Positions 18,073 through 27,050 of a stretch of DNA of 40,920 nucleotides are shown here, in pieces. The stretch comes from Gemmataceae bacterium (GTDB taxonomy: Bacteria > Planctomycetota > Planctomycetia > Gemmatales > Gemmataceae). The number at the start of each line of letters is the position of its first letter. Position 1 is the stretch's first letter. Where the stretch lies: contig JADLBT010000164.1 of NCBI GenBank assembly GCA_020847555.1, positions 1-40,920 on the forward strand. The letters are read 5' to 3'. A program made the translations under genes and the position numbers. The notes below the pieces were generated by a model. It searched no databases, had not been told where the DNA came from, and saw only the letters and a program-made list of their open reading frames with translations.

Positions 18073-20505
18073 CTACGCCGCCGTTTCCCGGCCCTTGACC
18101 ATGCGCCGCGTCATCCACACCTCGGCGCACAGCAACAGGACCACGCCGATCATGAACCACCACCATAAATCCTGCGTCGCCGACGACTCGACCATCGCGT
18201 CGGCGACCGGCCGGAGGTCGTCCTGGTACTGGAGCGGGACTGCCCCCGCCAGGCGATCCGCCACCTTGCGCCGGTCCTCCTCGGTCGCGGGCGTCAGGTC
18301 CGACTCGCGCGCGTCCGGCTGCATCACATAGTAGCCCTGATCTCCCTCGACCGGCTGCAGGCGCGCCTCCCCCTTCTCGTTCACGACGTACCGGGCGGGC
18401 TGGACTCGGTAGACGCCGGTGTCGCGCAGGCTTTCGTGGTGCAGTGGGACCGGCTCGACCCGGAGTTGACTCGCCCCCCCGCCTTCCGGCGCCCACGCGA
18501 CCACTTCCGGCAGCTTCGCCGCGGGCACCACCCCGCTCGGAAAGACGCGCGGCCCACCCTCGGGCGGGAGGACAAGCAGCAGCGGCAGTGACTCTGCGCT
18601 GTCACTCTTCCCGGCTGCGGGGCGGTAGCGGATCGGCTGGCCCGGATCCAGGTTGTGCTCGGCGGAGCGTGTATCGGCGAGGTAGTAGATCAGCTCGTGC
18701 GCCAGCACCGGGAACTCCCAGACGCTCGGCAGGTTCGCGTCCCAGGAACGGTCCAGCGGCACCGTGCAGAGCAGGACGCGCCCGCCCCGGTACGGCTTTT
18801 CGACCAGCAGCGGGTCAGCGGTCGTGAGCAGTGCGCCCGGGACGGCGGTTGTCTGACCAGCGGTGGACACCTTCCACCAGCGCGGGAAGCGCGCCTTGCC
18901 GAGCGTGCAGTTCGGCTCCTCGCGGAACAGTTCCAGGGCCGGATGGTGGAAGCGGCGCACGTCCGGAGACGCGGCCAGCTCCGGCTTACCCCGGTCGCCC
19001 GTCGCCTGTTCGAGCTTCGCGGGCAGCCAGCCGTTGCCGCGGCGATACAGCCGGTCGTTGTAGAACCCCGCCTCGGCCTCGACGCGCTCCCCGACCGCTA
19101 CCAGCACGCCGCCGCCGTCGGCCAGGAAAGCGGCGACTGCTTGCTGCTGGTCGGCGGTCAACCGCGGCACGTCGGCCAGGACCAGGACGCGCGGCCCGCT
19201 GCCGGGCCGTCCCTTGCCGAGATCCTCGCGGAGCAGGGTCGGGGCGAAGTCCTTGACCGGCACGGTGCGGGCCAGGACGACGGGCGGCTTCTTCGGATCG
19301 GGGGACTGGGCGAGCGCCTTTTCGAGGAAGTAGGTACTGCTCTCCGGGCCGAGCCGGGCGTCGCCATCCACGAGCAGAACCGGCAGGGCGTCCACCACCT
19401 CGACGGCGAAGTCCTGCCGGTTGTCGCCGGGCAGGGCGTCGCGGATGCGGTGGTTCGACGGGCGCTGGCCCTCCGGCGGGTCCGGTTCGAGGACCACCGA
19501 CACCAGGTGCGAACCCGGTTCGCTGAAGCGGTGGGTGAAGGTTAGCGGAACCTGCACGCTGGCGAGCGGGGCGCGCGGCGGGGCCGGCAGGTGGGCGACG
19601 AACGCCCCATCGACCTCCAGCCGGATGCGGTGGGGCGGTTCGTATCCCTGCTTGCCGGCGACGGCGATTGCGGTCCGGAACTTGATGCGCTGACCAGCCC
19701 AGGCGACGGCGCGGGTGGAACTAATCGGGGCGAGCGCGTAGTTGGGCGGCGTGTCGATCCGCTGCCCGGCGGCCACGTTCACCACCCGGACGCGCGGTCG
19801 GCGGGCAGGTGCTTCCCCTGCCGTGCGCTCGGCGGCGTGCAGGTTCGCGGCGAGCATTTCCCAGTGGAACAGAGCGTCGCCGTCGGCCCAGCCGCGGCGC
19901 CGGCCGTCGGTCAGGACGATGACCTCTCGCTGACCGGGACCGCCCTCGACCTGCAGCAACTTCTCGGCCTCCAGCAGGGCGCGTGGCCAGTCGCACCCGC
20001 CGCGCGGCGCGGGCAGCTTCGCCAGCGCGTCCAGCGCCCGGCCGTGGTCCCGGGTAAGGCTACCGATGACGGGAACGACCCGCTGCTTGACATGCAGGAC
20101 CGCCACGCCGTCGCCGGGGATGAGCCCCTCGACGAACCTCGTCGCCCAGCCGACGGCGGCCTGATGCGGCGTCTGCCCCTGGTCGTCCCGCAGGCCCATG
20201 CTGTACGAACCGTCGAGGAGCAGAACGGCGTCGCGATTTGGCCGCGCGCCGACCTCCGCGAAGAAGGTGCTGGTCGCCTCGGGCGCGGCAAGCGCCAGGA
20301 CCATGACGGCGATCAGGCCCATGCGCAGAAGCATGAGCAGGATCTCCTCGATGAGCAGCCGCCGGCGCGTCGTTTCGCTGACCTGCAGGAACTGCATTGC
20401 TCCCCAATCGACGACGTCGTAGCGCCGGCGGTTGAGCAGGTGGATCAGCGGCGGGATGACGAGCGCCGCCAGGCCAAAGAGCATCCAGGTATTGAGACCG
20501 AACAT
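18073..20505 (-). CDS. BatA-type VWA-domain membrane protein
   Basis: 810 residues from the ATG at 20505 (FGLNTWMLFGLAALVIPPLIHLLNRRR, the classic BatA N-terminus with TM 6-24). The longer reading from 20547 only adds a peptide encoded by a CACAGAGA-type repeat. A second TM spans 52-73; the VWA domain starts at about 92 with a DxSxS (D98, S100, S102). A C-terminal TM lies at about 785-803 followed by Arg/Lys. No clear Shine-Dalgarno is seen. It is 76 bp from the DUF58 stop and 21 bp from the next VWA gene, so it is co-transcribed. It probably works with MoxR and the DUF58 protein in the envelope. Confidence 0.9.
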   Translation of the reverse strand: MFGLNTWMLFGLAALVIPPLIHLLNRRRYDVVDWGAMQFLQVSETTRRRLLIEEILLMLLRMGLIAVMVLALAAPEATSTFFAEVGARPNRDAVLLLDGSYSMGLRDDQGQTPHQAAVGWATRFVEGLIPGDGVAVLHVKQRVVPVIGSLTRDHGRALDALAKLPAPRGGCDWPRALLEAEKLLQVEGGPGQREVIVLTDGRRRGWADGDALFHWEMLAANLHAAERTAGEAPARRPRVRVVNVAAGQRIDTPPNYALAPISSTRAVAWAGQRIKFRTAIAVAGKQGYEPPHRIRLEVDGAFVAHLPAPPRAPLASVQVPLTFTHRFSEPGSHLVSVVLEPDPPEGQRPSNHRIRDALPGDNRQDFAVEVVDALPVLLVDGDARLGPESSTYFLEKALAQSPDPKKPPVVLARTVPVKDFAPTLLREDLGKGRPGSGPRVLVLADVPRLTADQQQAVAAFLADGGGVLVAVGERVEAEAGFYNDRLYRRGNGWLPAKLEQATGDRGKPELAASPDVRRFHHPALELFREEPNCTLGKARFPRWWKVSTAGQTTAVPGALLTTADPLLVEKPYRGGRVLLCTVPLDRSWDANLPSVWEFPVLAHELIYYLADTRSAEHNLDPGQPIRYRPAAGKSDSAESLPLLLVLPPEGGPRVFPSGVVPAAKLPEVVAWAPEGGGASQLRVEPVPLHHESLRDTGVYRVQPARYVVNEKGEARLQPVEGDQGYYVMQPDARESDLTPATEEDRRKVADRLAGAVPLQYQDDLRPVADAMVESSATQDLWWWFMIGVVLLLCAEVWMTRRMVKGRETAA

Positions 20506-20581
20506 AGCACGAACCACAGAGACACAGAGAGCACAGAGGAAAGCCACACAGAGGGAATGAGCCTATATCAACAGATCAGGT
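20506..20581. repeat. CACAGAGA-type low-complexity repeat between operon genes
   Basis: The 76-bp gap between the DUF58 and BatA-type genes is dominated by ACCACAGAGACACAGAG-like units (about 20511-20556). It explains a spurious N-terminal extension of the BatA-type protein. No regulatory function is visible. Confidence 0.55.
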
Positions 20582-21478
20582 TCATTTCGTCGTCTGCCGC
20601 CTCGTCAGGTAGATCCCCAGCGCCTGTTCGACCGGCTGGTCGGTCCGGATCAGGTGGTAATCGACCTGCGCCTCGCCGGCCTGCTGGCGGAGCTGCTGGC
20701 AGAAGGCGTTGAAGTTTTTCAGGTATTCCTTCCGGAGCCGCTGCGGATCGACGAGGATCTTGTGGCCGGCCACCTCGAGATTGCGAAACTGCGTCCACTT
20801 CCTGAACGGGAACTCCATCTCCTCCGGCGCCAGGATGTGGAACAGCAGCACTTCGTGGCGGCGGTGGCGAAACCGGCGCAAGGCATTCATGAGCGGGCCG
20901 AGCTGGTCGAAGCAGTCCGACAGGACGATCACCATGCCGCGCCGCTTGAGCTGTCCGGCCAGCTCGTGCCAGATCGGCGCCATGCTTGTCTCGCCGCCCG
21001 GCGTCGTCTTTTCCAGCGCGCCGATCAGCTGCATCAGGTGCTTCGAGTTCGCCCGCGGCGGGAGCATCTCGCGCACCTTCGTATCGTGAAGGGTCAGCCC
21101 GACGGCGTCAAGCTGGTGCAGCATCAGGTACGCGAGGGACGCCGCGATGTACTGGGCGTACTCGAACTTGCTCGGTCCCTGCCCGCGATAGCCCATGCTG
21201 CCGCTCGCATCGACCAGGAGGTGCGCCTTGAGGTTCGTCTCCTCCTCGTACTCCTTGATGTAGTAGCGGTCGGTCTTGCCGTACGCGCGCCAGTCGATGT
21301 GGCGAATCTCGTCGCCGGGGTAGTACTGGCGGTGCTCGGCGAACTCGACGCTGAACCCCTTGTAGGGGCTCTTGTGGACGCCGCTCAGAAAGCCCTCGAC
21401 GACCGCGCGGGCCACCATTGTCAGGCGCCCATACCTGGCGAGCGAGCTGGGATCGAACGGGATCGGTTGGGATGACAT
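20582..21478 (-). CDS. DUF58 domain protein
   Basis: 298 residues. The DUF58 signature RQYYPGDEIRHIDWRAYGKTDRYY spans about 50-73, followed by a VWA-like fold with an intact metal-site motif (D90-A-S-G-S, in HLLVDASGSMGY) and GMVIVLSDCFD. DUF58 proteins are encoded beside moxR in most bacteria and are thought to be MoxR partners. The ATG at 21478 has no Shine-Dalgarno because the sequence just upstream is the end of the inserted repeat (21481-21510). Without that insert the start would lie 2 bp after the moxR stop, so the native gene pair was probably translationally coupled. The insertion may have reduced its translation. Confidence 0.93.
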   Translation of the reverse strand: MSSQPIPFDPSSLARYGRLTMVARAVVEGFLSGVHKSPYKGFSVEFAEHRQYYPGDEIRHIDWRAYGKTDRYYIKEYEEETNLKAHLLVDASGSMGYRGQGPSKFEYAQYIAASLAYLMLHQLDAVGLTLHDTKVREMLPPRANSKHLMQLIGALEKTTPGGETSMAPIWHELAGQLKRRGMVIVLSDCFDQLGPLMNALRRFRHRRHEVLLFHILAPEEMEFPFRKWTQFRNLEVAGHKILVDPQRLRKEYLKNFNAFCQQLRQQAGEAQVDYHLIRTDQPVEQALGIYLTRRQTTK

Positions 21479-21480
21479 TG

Positions 21481-21510
21481 AGTGGTTAGTGGTTAGTGGT
21501 TAGTGGTTAG
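21481..21510. repeat. Left terminal inverted repeat (AGTGGTT x4)
   Basis: Four tandem AGTGGTT heptamers plus AG. Exactly complementary to 21905-21934. Confidence 0.95.
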
Positions 21511-21521
21511 CAAGAGGCGGG

Positions 21522-21887
21522 TCATGGCTTGTTCACCAATCCCTTGCAGAGGCCGTGTAACAACCGACCAACTTCCGCACACAGCGCGCGGATCTCCTCG
21601 ATCTGCTCTGGCGTCCCATACGACAACCTTTCGGCGATGATAACTTGAGTTGCCGTTTCCTGGAGTGATCCCCGCGCGATCGACAGGAAATGGAGGAACT
21701 CGCGCGTTGTATCGCGGCCTTGACCTTCCGCGATATTCGACGGCACGGAGACGGCTGCCCTCCGAAGCTGCGATGTTAATCCGAAGATCTCATCCCGAGG
21801 GAAGCGTCTGCTGAACCGATAGACTGCTTCAACAAGATCGATCGCCTTCTGCCAAACAATCAACTCGCGGTAGTGTTGCACGGCCAT
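21522..21887 (-). CDS. Four-helix-bundle protein, S23/IVS-type (TIGR02436-like, Avd-related fold)
   Basis: 121 residues from the ATG at 21887, chosen because GAGGGG lies 7 nt upstream and the length matches the family. Starts at 21902 (ATG) and 21905 (GTG) overlap the terminal repeat. Signature motifs are LIVWQKAIDLV, FPRDEIFGLTSQLRRAAVSVPSNIAEG and EFLHFLSIARGSLQETATQ. The family was first seen as ORFs in intervening sequences of bacterial 23S rRNA; the Avd accessory protein of diversity-generating retroelements shares the fold. No enzymatic function is known and members bind nucleic acid in some cases. It lies in the operon's direction, so the host transcript would carry it. No rRNA or reverse transcriptase is nearby. 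Confidence 0.93.
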   Translation of the reverse strand: MAVQHYRELIVWQKAIDLVEAVYRFSRRFPRDEIFGLTSQLRRAAVSVPSNIAEGQGRDTTREFLHFLSIARGSLQETATQVIIAERLSYGTPEQIEEIRALCAEVGRLLHGLCKGLVNKP

Positions 21888-21904
21888 GGGCTGACCCCTC
21901 ATCA

Positions 21905-21933
21905 CTAACCACTAACCACTAACCACTAACCAC

Positions 21934-21934
<1 letters not shown>
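21905..21934. repeat. Right terminal inverted repeat (complementary heptamers x4)
   Basis: Exact reverse complement of 21481-21510. The same heptamer phase extends 2 bp further to 21903. Its last base (21934) is the final base of the moxR TGA stop. Confidence 0.95.
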
Positions 21935-22974
<1,040 letters not shown>

Positions 22975-23162
22975 TGGCGGGAGGTCTCCGGGGTGGGTCA
23001 GGAGGGGCGGGACGGGGGCTATTGTAACAGGGGTCAGGGTGCGGGGGATAGGGGCAAGTGAGGAGTATGGAGCGGAGAGGCAAGAGAGCGAGGCTTCCTC
23101 CCCACTCGCCAGGGGGGCCGTTCGATTGGCGTCGATCGGTCTGATACCCGGTCTGGGAGGGG

Positions 23163-23215
23163 CTGTCTGCTTTTCCCCCTCTCCCACCAGGGGAGAGGGG
23201 GCAGGGGGGTGCGGG
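23163..23215. repeat. Dispersed GC-rich palindrome, copy B
   Basis: Contains CTCTCCC-ACCAG-GGGAGAG flanked by CTGTCTGC-TTTTCCCC and GCAGGGGGGTGCGGG. It matches the reverse complement of the 34546-34599 copy and half of the 1876-1932 copy. It lies in the divergent moxR/methyltransferase region (22975-23352), which otherwise holds only promoter-like motifs. Confidence 0.7.
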
Positions 23216-23250
23216 CGCTTCGCGGCGCCGTCCCCCTCGCCGAGTTCGCC

Positions 23251-23279
23251 TTGACCGGGTTGTGCGAATCCGCTATGTC
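23251..23279 (+). promoter_or_regulatory. Possible sigma70-like promoter for the methyltransferase gene
   Basis: TTGACC (23251-23256), a 17-bp spacer and TATGTC (23274-23279) on the + strand, 74 bp before the ATG. The -35 is good and the -10 modest. Confidence 0.4.
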
Positions 23280-23352
23280 CCGTTACTTGCTTCCGGCGTG
23301 ACCGGGCCGCTGACGCCTGGTCGTCGGTCCGCAGGGTCGGGGAGGATCGGCG

Positions 23353-24240
23353 ATGGATGGCTCCTACCCCAGCAAGCTGCGCGTCTGGGACGGCTGGCTC
23401 ACCAGCCCGGCATCTCACCAGGGTGCCGCTGGGGGGCTTGCGCCGGTCCCAGCGGGGCACGGGCCACACAACCTGGCCGAGTTTGCCGAGCGACTGTACA
23501 CCGCCGAGGCACTTGTCGCTGGGCTGGCCCCCTGCCACGACGAGGGACCGGAACCGTACACGCTGCAGTGGTTCCTCGACATCGAGGGGCAGCGGCACGG
23601 TCGGCTGGGGCGATGGATCCCGCAGTTGCTGGAGTTTGCCAAGCACTCCGGCGAGACGCTGCTGGGCCTGGGGCACGGGCTCGGCACCGACTGGGTGCAG
23701 TACGCCCGTCATGGGGCGTCGGTGGTGGTGTGCAGCCCGTCCGGGGCACAGCTCGCCCTGGTGCGGCGCAACTTCGAGCTGCGCGGCCTGAGCGGGCGCT
23801 TTCTCCACACCCCCCACACTACCCTGCCCGTGGAGACGGCGAGTATTGACGTGGTCTGCGTCAGCGGGTTGCTCGAATCGGTCGCGGAACCGCACGCGGT
23901 CGTGAATGAGATCCACCGCGTGCTGAAACCCGGCGGGAAGGTTCTGGCCGTGATGCCGGCGAAGTACGACGTCGATTTCTGGGGCCGGCTCTGTTTCATC
24001 TGGAAGCACGCCCCGGCCGGCCCCGCCTCGGTCCGGTTCTCGGGGCGCGGAGTACGGCGCCTGTTCGGCCGGTTCGTCGAGCACCGCATTCACAAGCGTC
24101 AGCTGCGCCGGTCCGAGGTGCCGCACGTGTGGCGCTGGCTGCCGCTGCCGCTGCTGGAGCGGCTTCTCGGGCGCGTGCTGGTCCTCAAGGCGTTCAAGCC
24201 GCTCAGCTGCGCTCTCCCGGCGGCGCAGGCAGCCGCATAG
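23353..24240 (+). CDS. Class I SAM-dependent methyltransferase (UbiE/type 11-like)
   Basis: 295 residues; the ATG follows GGAGG with a 7-nt spacer. A roughly 100-residue leader region precedes the Rossmann fold. Motif I is [11 protein letters not shown] (103-113), the acidic/strand-4 region is [18 protein letters not shown], and the post-motif is [22 protein letters not shown], typical of methyltransferase type 11 proteins acting on small molecules or lipids. The C-terminal 80 residues are basic ([19 protein letters not shown]) and end in an Ala-rich tail. It stands alone, convergent with NAD synthetase. Substrate unknown. Confidence 0.88.
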   Translation: MDGSYPSKLRVWDGWLTSPASHQGAAGGLAPVPAGHGPHNLAEFAERLYTAEALVAGLAPCHDEGPEPYTLQWFLDIEGQRHGRLGRWIPQLLEFAKHSGETLLGLGHGLGTDWVQYARHGASVVVCSPSGAQLALVRRNFELRGLSGRFLHTPHTTLPVETASIDVVCVSGLLESVAEPHAVVNEIHRVLKPGGKVLAVMPAKYDVDFWGRLCFIWKHAPAGPASVRFSGRGVRRLFGRFVEHRIHKRQLRRSEVPHVWRWLPLPLLERLLGRVLVLKAFKPLSCALPAAQAAA

Positions 24241-24265
24241 CCCACTCGGCCGGCTGCGCGGGCTA
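24238..24265. terminator. Small hairpin between convergent genes
   Basis: TAGCCC (24238-24243, including the methyltransferase stop) pairs with GGGCTA (24260-24265, including the nadE stop). No T-run. It might slow both polymerases but the evidence is thin. Confidence 0.25.
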
Positions 24266-26311
24266 CACTTGCTTCGCCCCTGCCTCCTGCGCGGCCGCGG
24301 CCTCCTCGTCCGCCAGCCACTGCAGCCAGATCGCCGCGGACGCATCGCTCGGCATGCGCCAGTCGCCGCGCGGGGACAGACTCACCGAACCCACCTTCGG
24401 GCCGTCCGGCAAACACGACCGCTTGAACTGGTTCGTGAAGAACCGCTGCACGAACACTCGCAGCCAGCGGCGGATGTCGCGCTCCGGGCAGGCGCGCTCG
24501 AACTCAGCCTGCCGGGCCAGGTAAACGATCTTCTCCGGCGGCGTTCCGTACCGCTGGAACTGGTACAGGAAGAAGTCGTGCAGCTCGTACGGCCCGATCG
24601 ATCCCTCGGTTGCCTGCACCGTCTGGCCGTCCTCGCCGACGGGCAGTAGTTCCGGCGAGATCTCGGTCGCGACGATGTCGAGCAGAATGCGCCGCGCCTC
24701 GCCGTCGAACTCGTTCCGCGCCGCCCACCCGACGAGGAACTTGACGAGCGTCTTGGGGATGCTGACGTTCGGGTTGTACATGCTCATGTGGTCGCCGTTG
24801 TACGTCGTCCACCCCAGCGCCAGCTCCGACACGTCGCCCGTCCCGATGACGAAGGCGGCGTTCATCAGGATGCTGGTCCGCATCCGGGCCTGCACGTTCT
24901 CGAACACCAGGTCGTGCCGCCGCTCGGCCGGAACTCGCCGCAGTTGCTTCCCCAACTCCTCGACATCCAGCCCCGTCAGATCGATGCCGAACGGTTTGTG
25001 GCCGAGGGCTCTCATCTCCTCCAGGCACAGCAGGCGGATGTCCACCTCCGCCCCCGTGACGCCTAGCTCCTTCATCAGCGCCCAGGCGTTGCCCCGCGTC
25101 CGGGTCGTCGTCCCGAACCCCGGCATGGTAAAGGCGCGGATCTTCGCGCGCGGTTCACCCAGCAGGTCGAAGGTGCGGCAGGTGACGAGCAGGGAGAGGG
25201 TCGAGTCGAGCCCGCCCGAGACGCCGATGCTCACCAGCGGCCTGCCGATGTGTTCCAGCCGCCGCGCCAGCCCGGCCATCTGCGTCGCGAAGATTTCCTG
25301 GCAGCGCTCGCGCAGCTGCTCCTCGCCGCGCGGCACGAACGGGTGGGCATCAACGGCCCGCGCCAGCCGCGCCGGCGCCGACCCCGGGCGGTTGAGGACG
25401 AACGGGACGCGCCGGAACTCCGGGCCGGCGGTGCTGTACAGCCGGGCGTCGGCGAAGCTGTTGGTGCGCACCCGGTCGGTGCGCAGGCGGTCCAGATCCA
25501 CATCGGCGACGAGGAGACGCTCCTCGCGCTGGAACCGCTCCGTCTCCGCCAGCAGGGTGCCGTTCTCCGCTACCAGGGCGTGCCCGCCGAAGACAACGTC
25601 GGTGGTGGACTCCCAGACGCCGCACGACGTGTAGACGTAGGCGGCCATGCACCGGCCGGACTGGTTGACGACGAGTTGCCGCCGGTACTGCGATTTACCG
25701 ATGACCTCGTTGCTCGCCGAGACGTTCAGCAGGACGGACGCCCCGTGCAGCGCCTGCCGCGAGCTGGGCGGGATCGGCACCCACAGATCCTCGCAGATCT
25801 CCACGCCGACGAGGAGTCCCTCGACGTCCACGGCGTCGAAGAGGAGATCGGTGCCGAACGGCACCTCGGCGCCGTCGAGGTTCAGGGCGCGGCTGCGGAG
25901 GTTGGCGGCGGCGGCGAACCACCGGCCCTCGTAGAACTCCTTGTAGTTGGGGATGAACGACTTCGGCACCACTCCCAGCACCCGCCCACCGTGAAAGACC
26001 GCGGCGCAGTTGCACAGCTGCTCATCGATGGCGACCGGCAGGCCCACCACTGCCAGCCCGGTGTAGACCCCCCGCCCCTCCGCGACGACGCGTGCCAGCG
26101 CCTGGAGCGCGCTGCGCTGCAAGGCCGCCTGGTGGAACAGGTCGGCGCAGGTGTACGCCGTCAGACACAGCTCGGGGAACACCACAACGCTGACGCGCTC
26201 GGCCTCGGCCCGGGCGAGCAGGGCGAGGACGCGCTCGGCGTTGAAGGTCGTATCGGCGACACGCAGCGCGGGCACGGCGGCCCCGACGCGGACGAAACCG
26301 TGGTAAGGCAT
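24263..26311 (-). CDS. nadE: Glutamine-dependent NAD+ synthetase
   Basis: 682 residues from the ATG at 26311 (upstream GAGGGA); the open frame to 27031 overlaps the Uma2 gene and is not used. The N-terminal half is a carbon-nitrogen hydrolase (glutaminase) with the triad Glu47 ([11 protein letters not shown]), Lys near 117 ([15 protein letters not shown]) and Cys near 172 ([10 protein letters not shown]). The C-terminal half is the ATP-pyrophosphatase synthetase with the P-loop [11 protein letters not shown] (about 365). It amidates nicotinate adenine dinucleotide to NAD+ using glutamine-derived ammonia and ATP. It is 38 bp downstream of the Uma2 gene and in one run with nicotinate phosphoribosyltransferase, so the cluster is for Preiss-Handler NAD synthesis; nadD is not present here. 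Confidence 0.95.
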   Translation of the reverse strand: MPYHGFVRVGAAVPALRVADTTFNAERVLALLARAEAERVSVVVFPELCLTAYTCADLFHQAALQRSALQALARVVAEGRGVYTGLAVVGLPVAIDEQLCNCAAVFHGGRVLGVVPKSFIPNYKEFYEGRWFAAAANLRSRALNLDGAEVPFGTDLLFDAVDVEGLLVGVEICEDLWVPIPPSSRQALHGASVLLNVSASNEVIGKSQYRRQLVVNQSGRCMAAYVYTSCGVWESTTDVVFGGHALVAENGTLLAETERFQREERLLVADVDLDRLRTDRVRTNSFADARLYSTAGPEFRRVPFVLNRPGSAPARLARAVDAHPFVPRGEEQLRERCQEIFATQMAGLARRLEHIGRPLVSIGVSGGLDSTLSLLVTCRTFDLLGEPRAKIRAFTMPGFGTTTRTRGNAWALMKELGVTGAEVDIRLLCLEEMRALGHKPFGIDLTGLDVEELGKQLRRVPAERRHDLVFENVQARMRTSILMNAAFVIGTGDVSELALGWTTYNGDHMSMYNPNVSIPKTLVKFLVGWAARNEFDGEARRILLDIVATEISPELLPVGEDGQTVQATEGSIGPYELHDFFLYQFQRYGTPPEKIVYLARQAEFERACPERDIRRWLRVFVQRFFTNQFKRSCLPDGPKVGSVSLSPRGDWRMPSDASAAIWLQWLADEEAAAAQEAGAKQV

Positions 26312-26349
26312 GAGGCGAAGTCCCTCGCGAACGCGGCTGCTTCCCGGAC

Positions 26350-26970
26350 TCACTCCTCCGGCGACTCGGGCCAGCGGTCGGCCAGCTCGAAGAGGCGGGC
26401 CAGCTTCAGCTCGAAACCGGGCAGCAGGGCGGTGGTGTAAGTCTGCTTCGCGCGGTAGACGCGCTTCCTGCTCTTCGGCCCGTGCGGCGTGTGGACCGTC
26501 AGCGTTTTCTGGAAGCGGTCGAGGATCCAGTATTCCTTGACGCCGCGGTCGATGTACTCGTTGCGCTTCTCCTCGTAGTCGCGGGTGCGGTCCTTCTTCC
26601 CGGCGGACACGAACTCGACGACGATGGTCGGGACATCCTTGCGGCGCGGCAGCCGCCCGAGGCCGGCCCAGATCGCGCGGTCGGCCCGGTGGCGATTTAC
26701 CTTCGTCGCGACCGTCTGTTCGGGGAGCGTCGCGTCCAGCGCCGCCCCTTCCGGGTGCGTGTCGCGGTAGACGCGCAGCCAGTAGCCGAGTTCCTCGTTT
26801 GGATCGCGTTCGTTTTCCAGCGGCGAGGGAGACACGACAAGGACTCCGTGGATGAGTTCGTAACGATGGCCCTCGATAAACTCCGCCCGGTCGAACTCGC
26901 GGGGCGTCATCAGCGTGCCCGCGGATTCGGGACCGAACATACGCTTCCGGTTCGCGGTCACGGTTGCCAT
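26350..26970 (-). CDS. Uma2 family (DUF820) PD-(D/E)XK nuclease-like protein
   Basis: 206 residues from the ATG at 26970, preceded by GAGGAG at 7 nt. Hallmarks are MTPREFDRAEFIEGHRYELIHGVLVVSP near the start, an Asp in HRADRAIW, the Glu of TIVVEFVS, the Lys of YEEKRNEYIDRGVKEYWILD and a hydrophobic C-terminal helix ending in LFELADRW. These fit the PD-(D/E)XK-type active site (D, E, K). The family is hugely expanded in Planctomycetes and Cyanobacteria; its biological role is not settled. It sits between the two NAD genes, with 80 bp to nicotinate phosphoribosyltransferase and 38 bp to nadE, apparently in the same transcript, though it has no known tie to NAD metabolism. Confidence 0.92.
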   Translation of the reverse strand: MATVTANRKRMFGPESAGTLMTPREFDRAEFIEGHRYELIHGVLVVSPSPLENERDPNEELGYWLRVYRDTHPEGAALDATLPEQTVATKVNRHRADRAIWAGLGRLPRRKDVPTIVVEFVSAGKKDRTRDYEEKRNEYIDRGVKEYWILDRFQKTLTVHTPHGPKSRKRVYRAKQTYTTALLPGFELKLARLFELADRWPESPEE

Positions 26971-27026
26971 GTCGTCTCTCCTCGAACGCCCACGGTGCGC
27001 CCCCCGCGGCCGATTTGCCAGTGCCC

Positions 27027-27048
27027 CCCACGGGACGCCACCCGTGGG
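27027..27048. repeat. CCCACGGG hairpin (dispersed family)
   Basis: CCCACGGG (27027-27034), ACGCCA loop, CCCGTGGG (27041-27048), 2 bp after the nicotinate phosphoribosyltransferase stop. The same arms occur inside csrA (38107-38130) and in the terminator at 9959-9984. Without a T-run on the - strand it is more likely a repeat or mRNA-stabilising hairpin than a terminator. Confidence 0.6.
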
Positions 27049-27050
27049 CT

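Noticed and set aside
16006..18168. Long + strand frame opposite the last VWA gene
   Set aside because: Antisense shadow; VWA and TM segments are on the - strand.
20506..20547. Upstream extension of the BatA-type protein
   Set aside because: The extra 14 residues are encoded by a CACAGAGA low-complexity repeat; the start at 20505 gives the standard BatA N-terminus.
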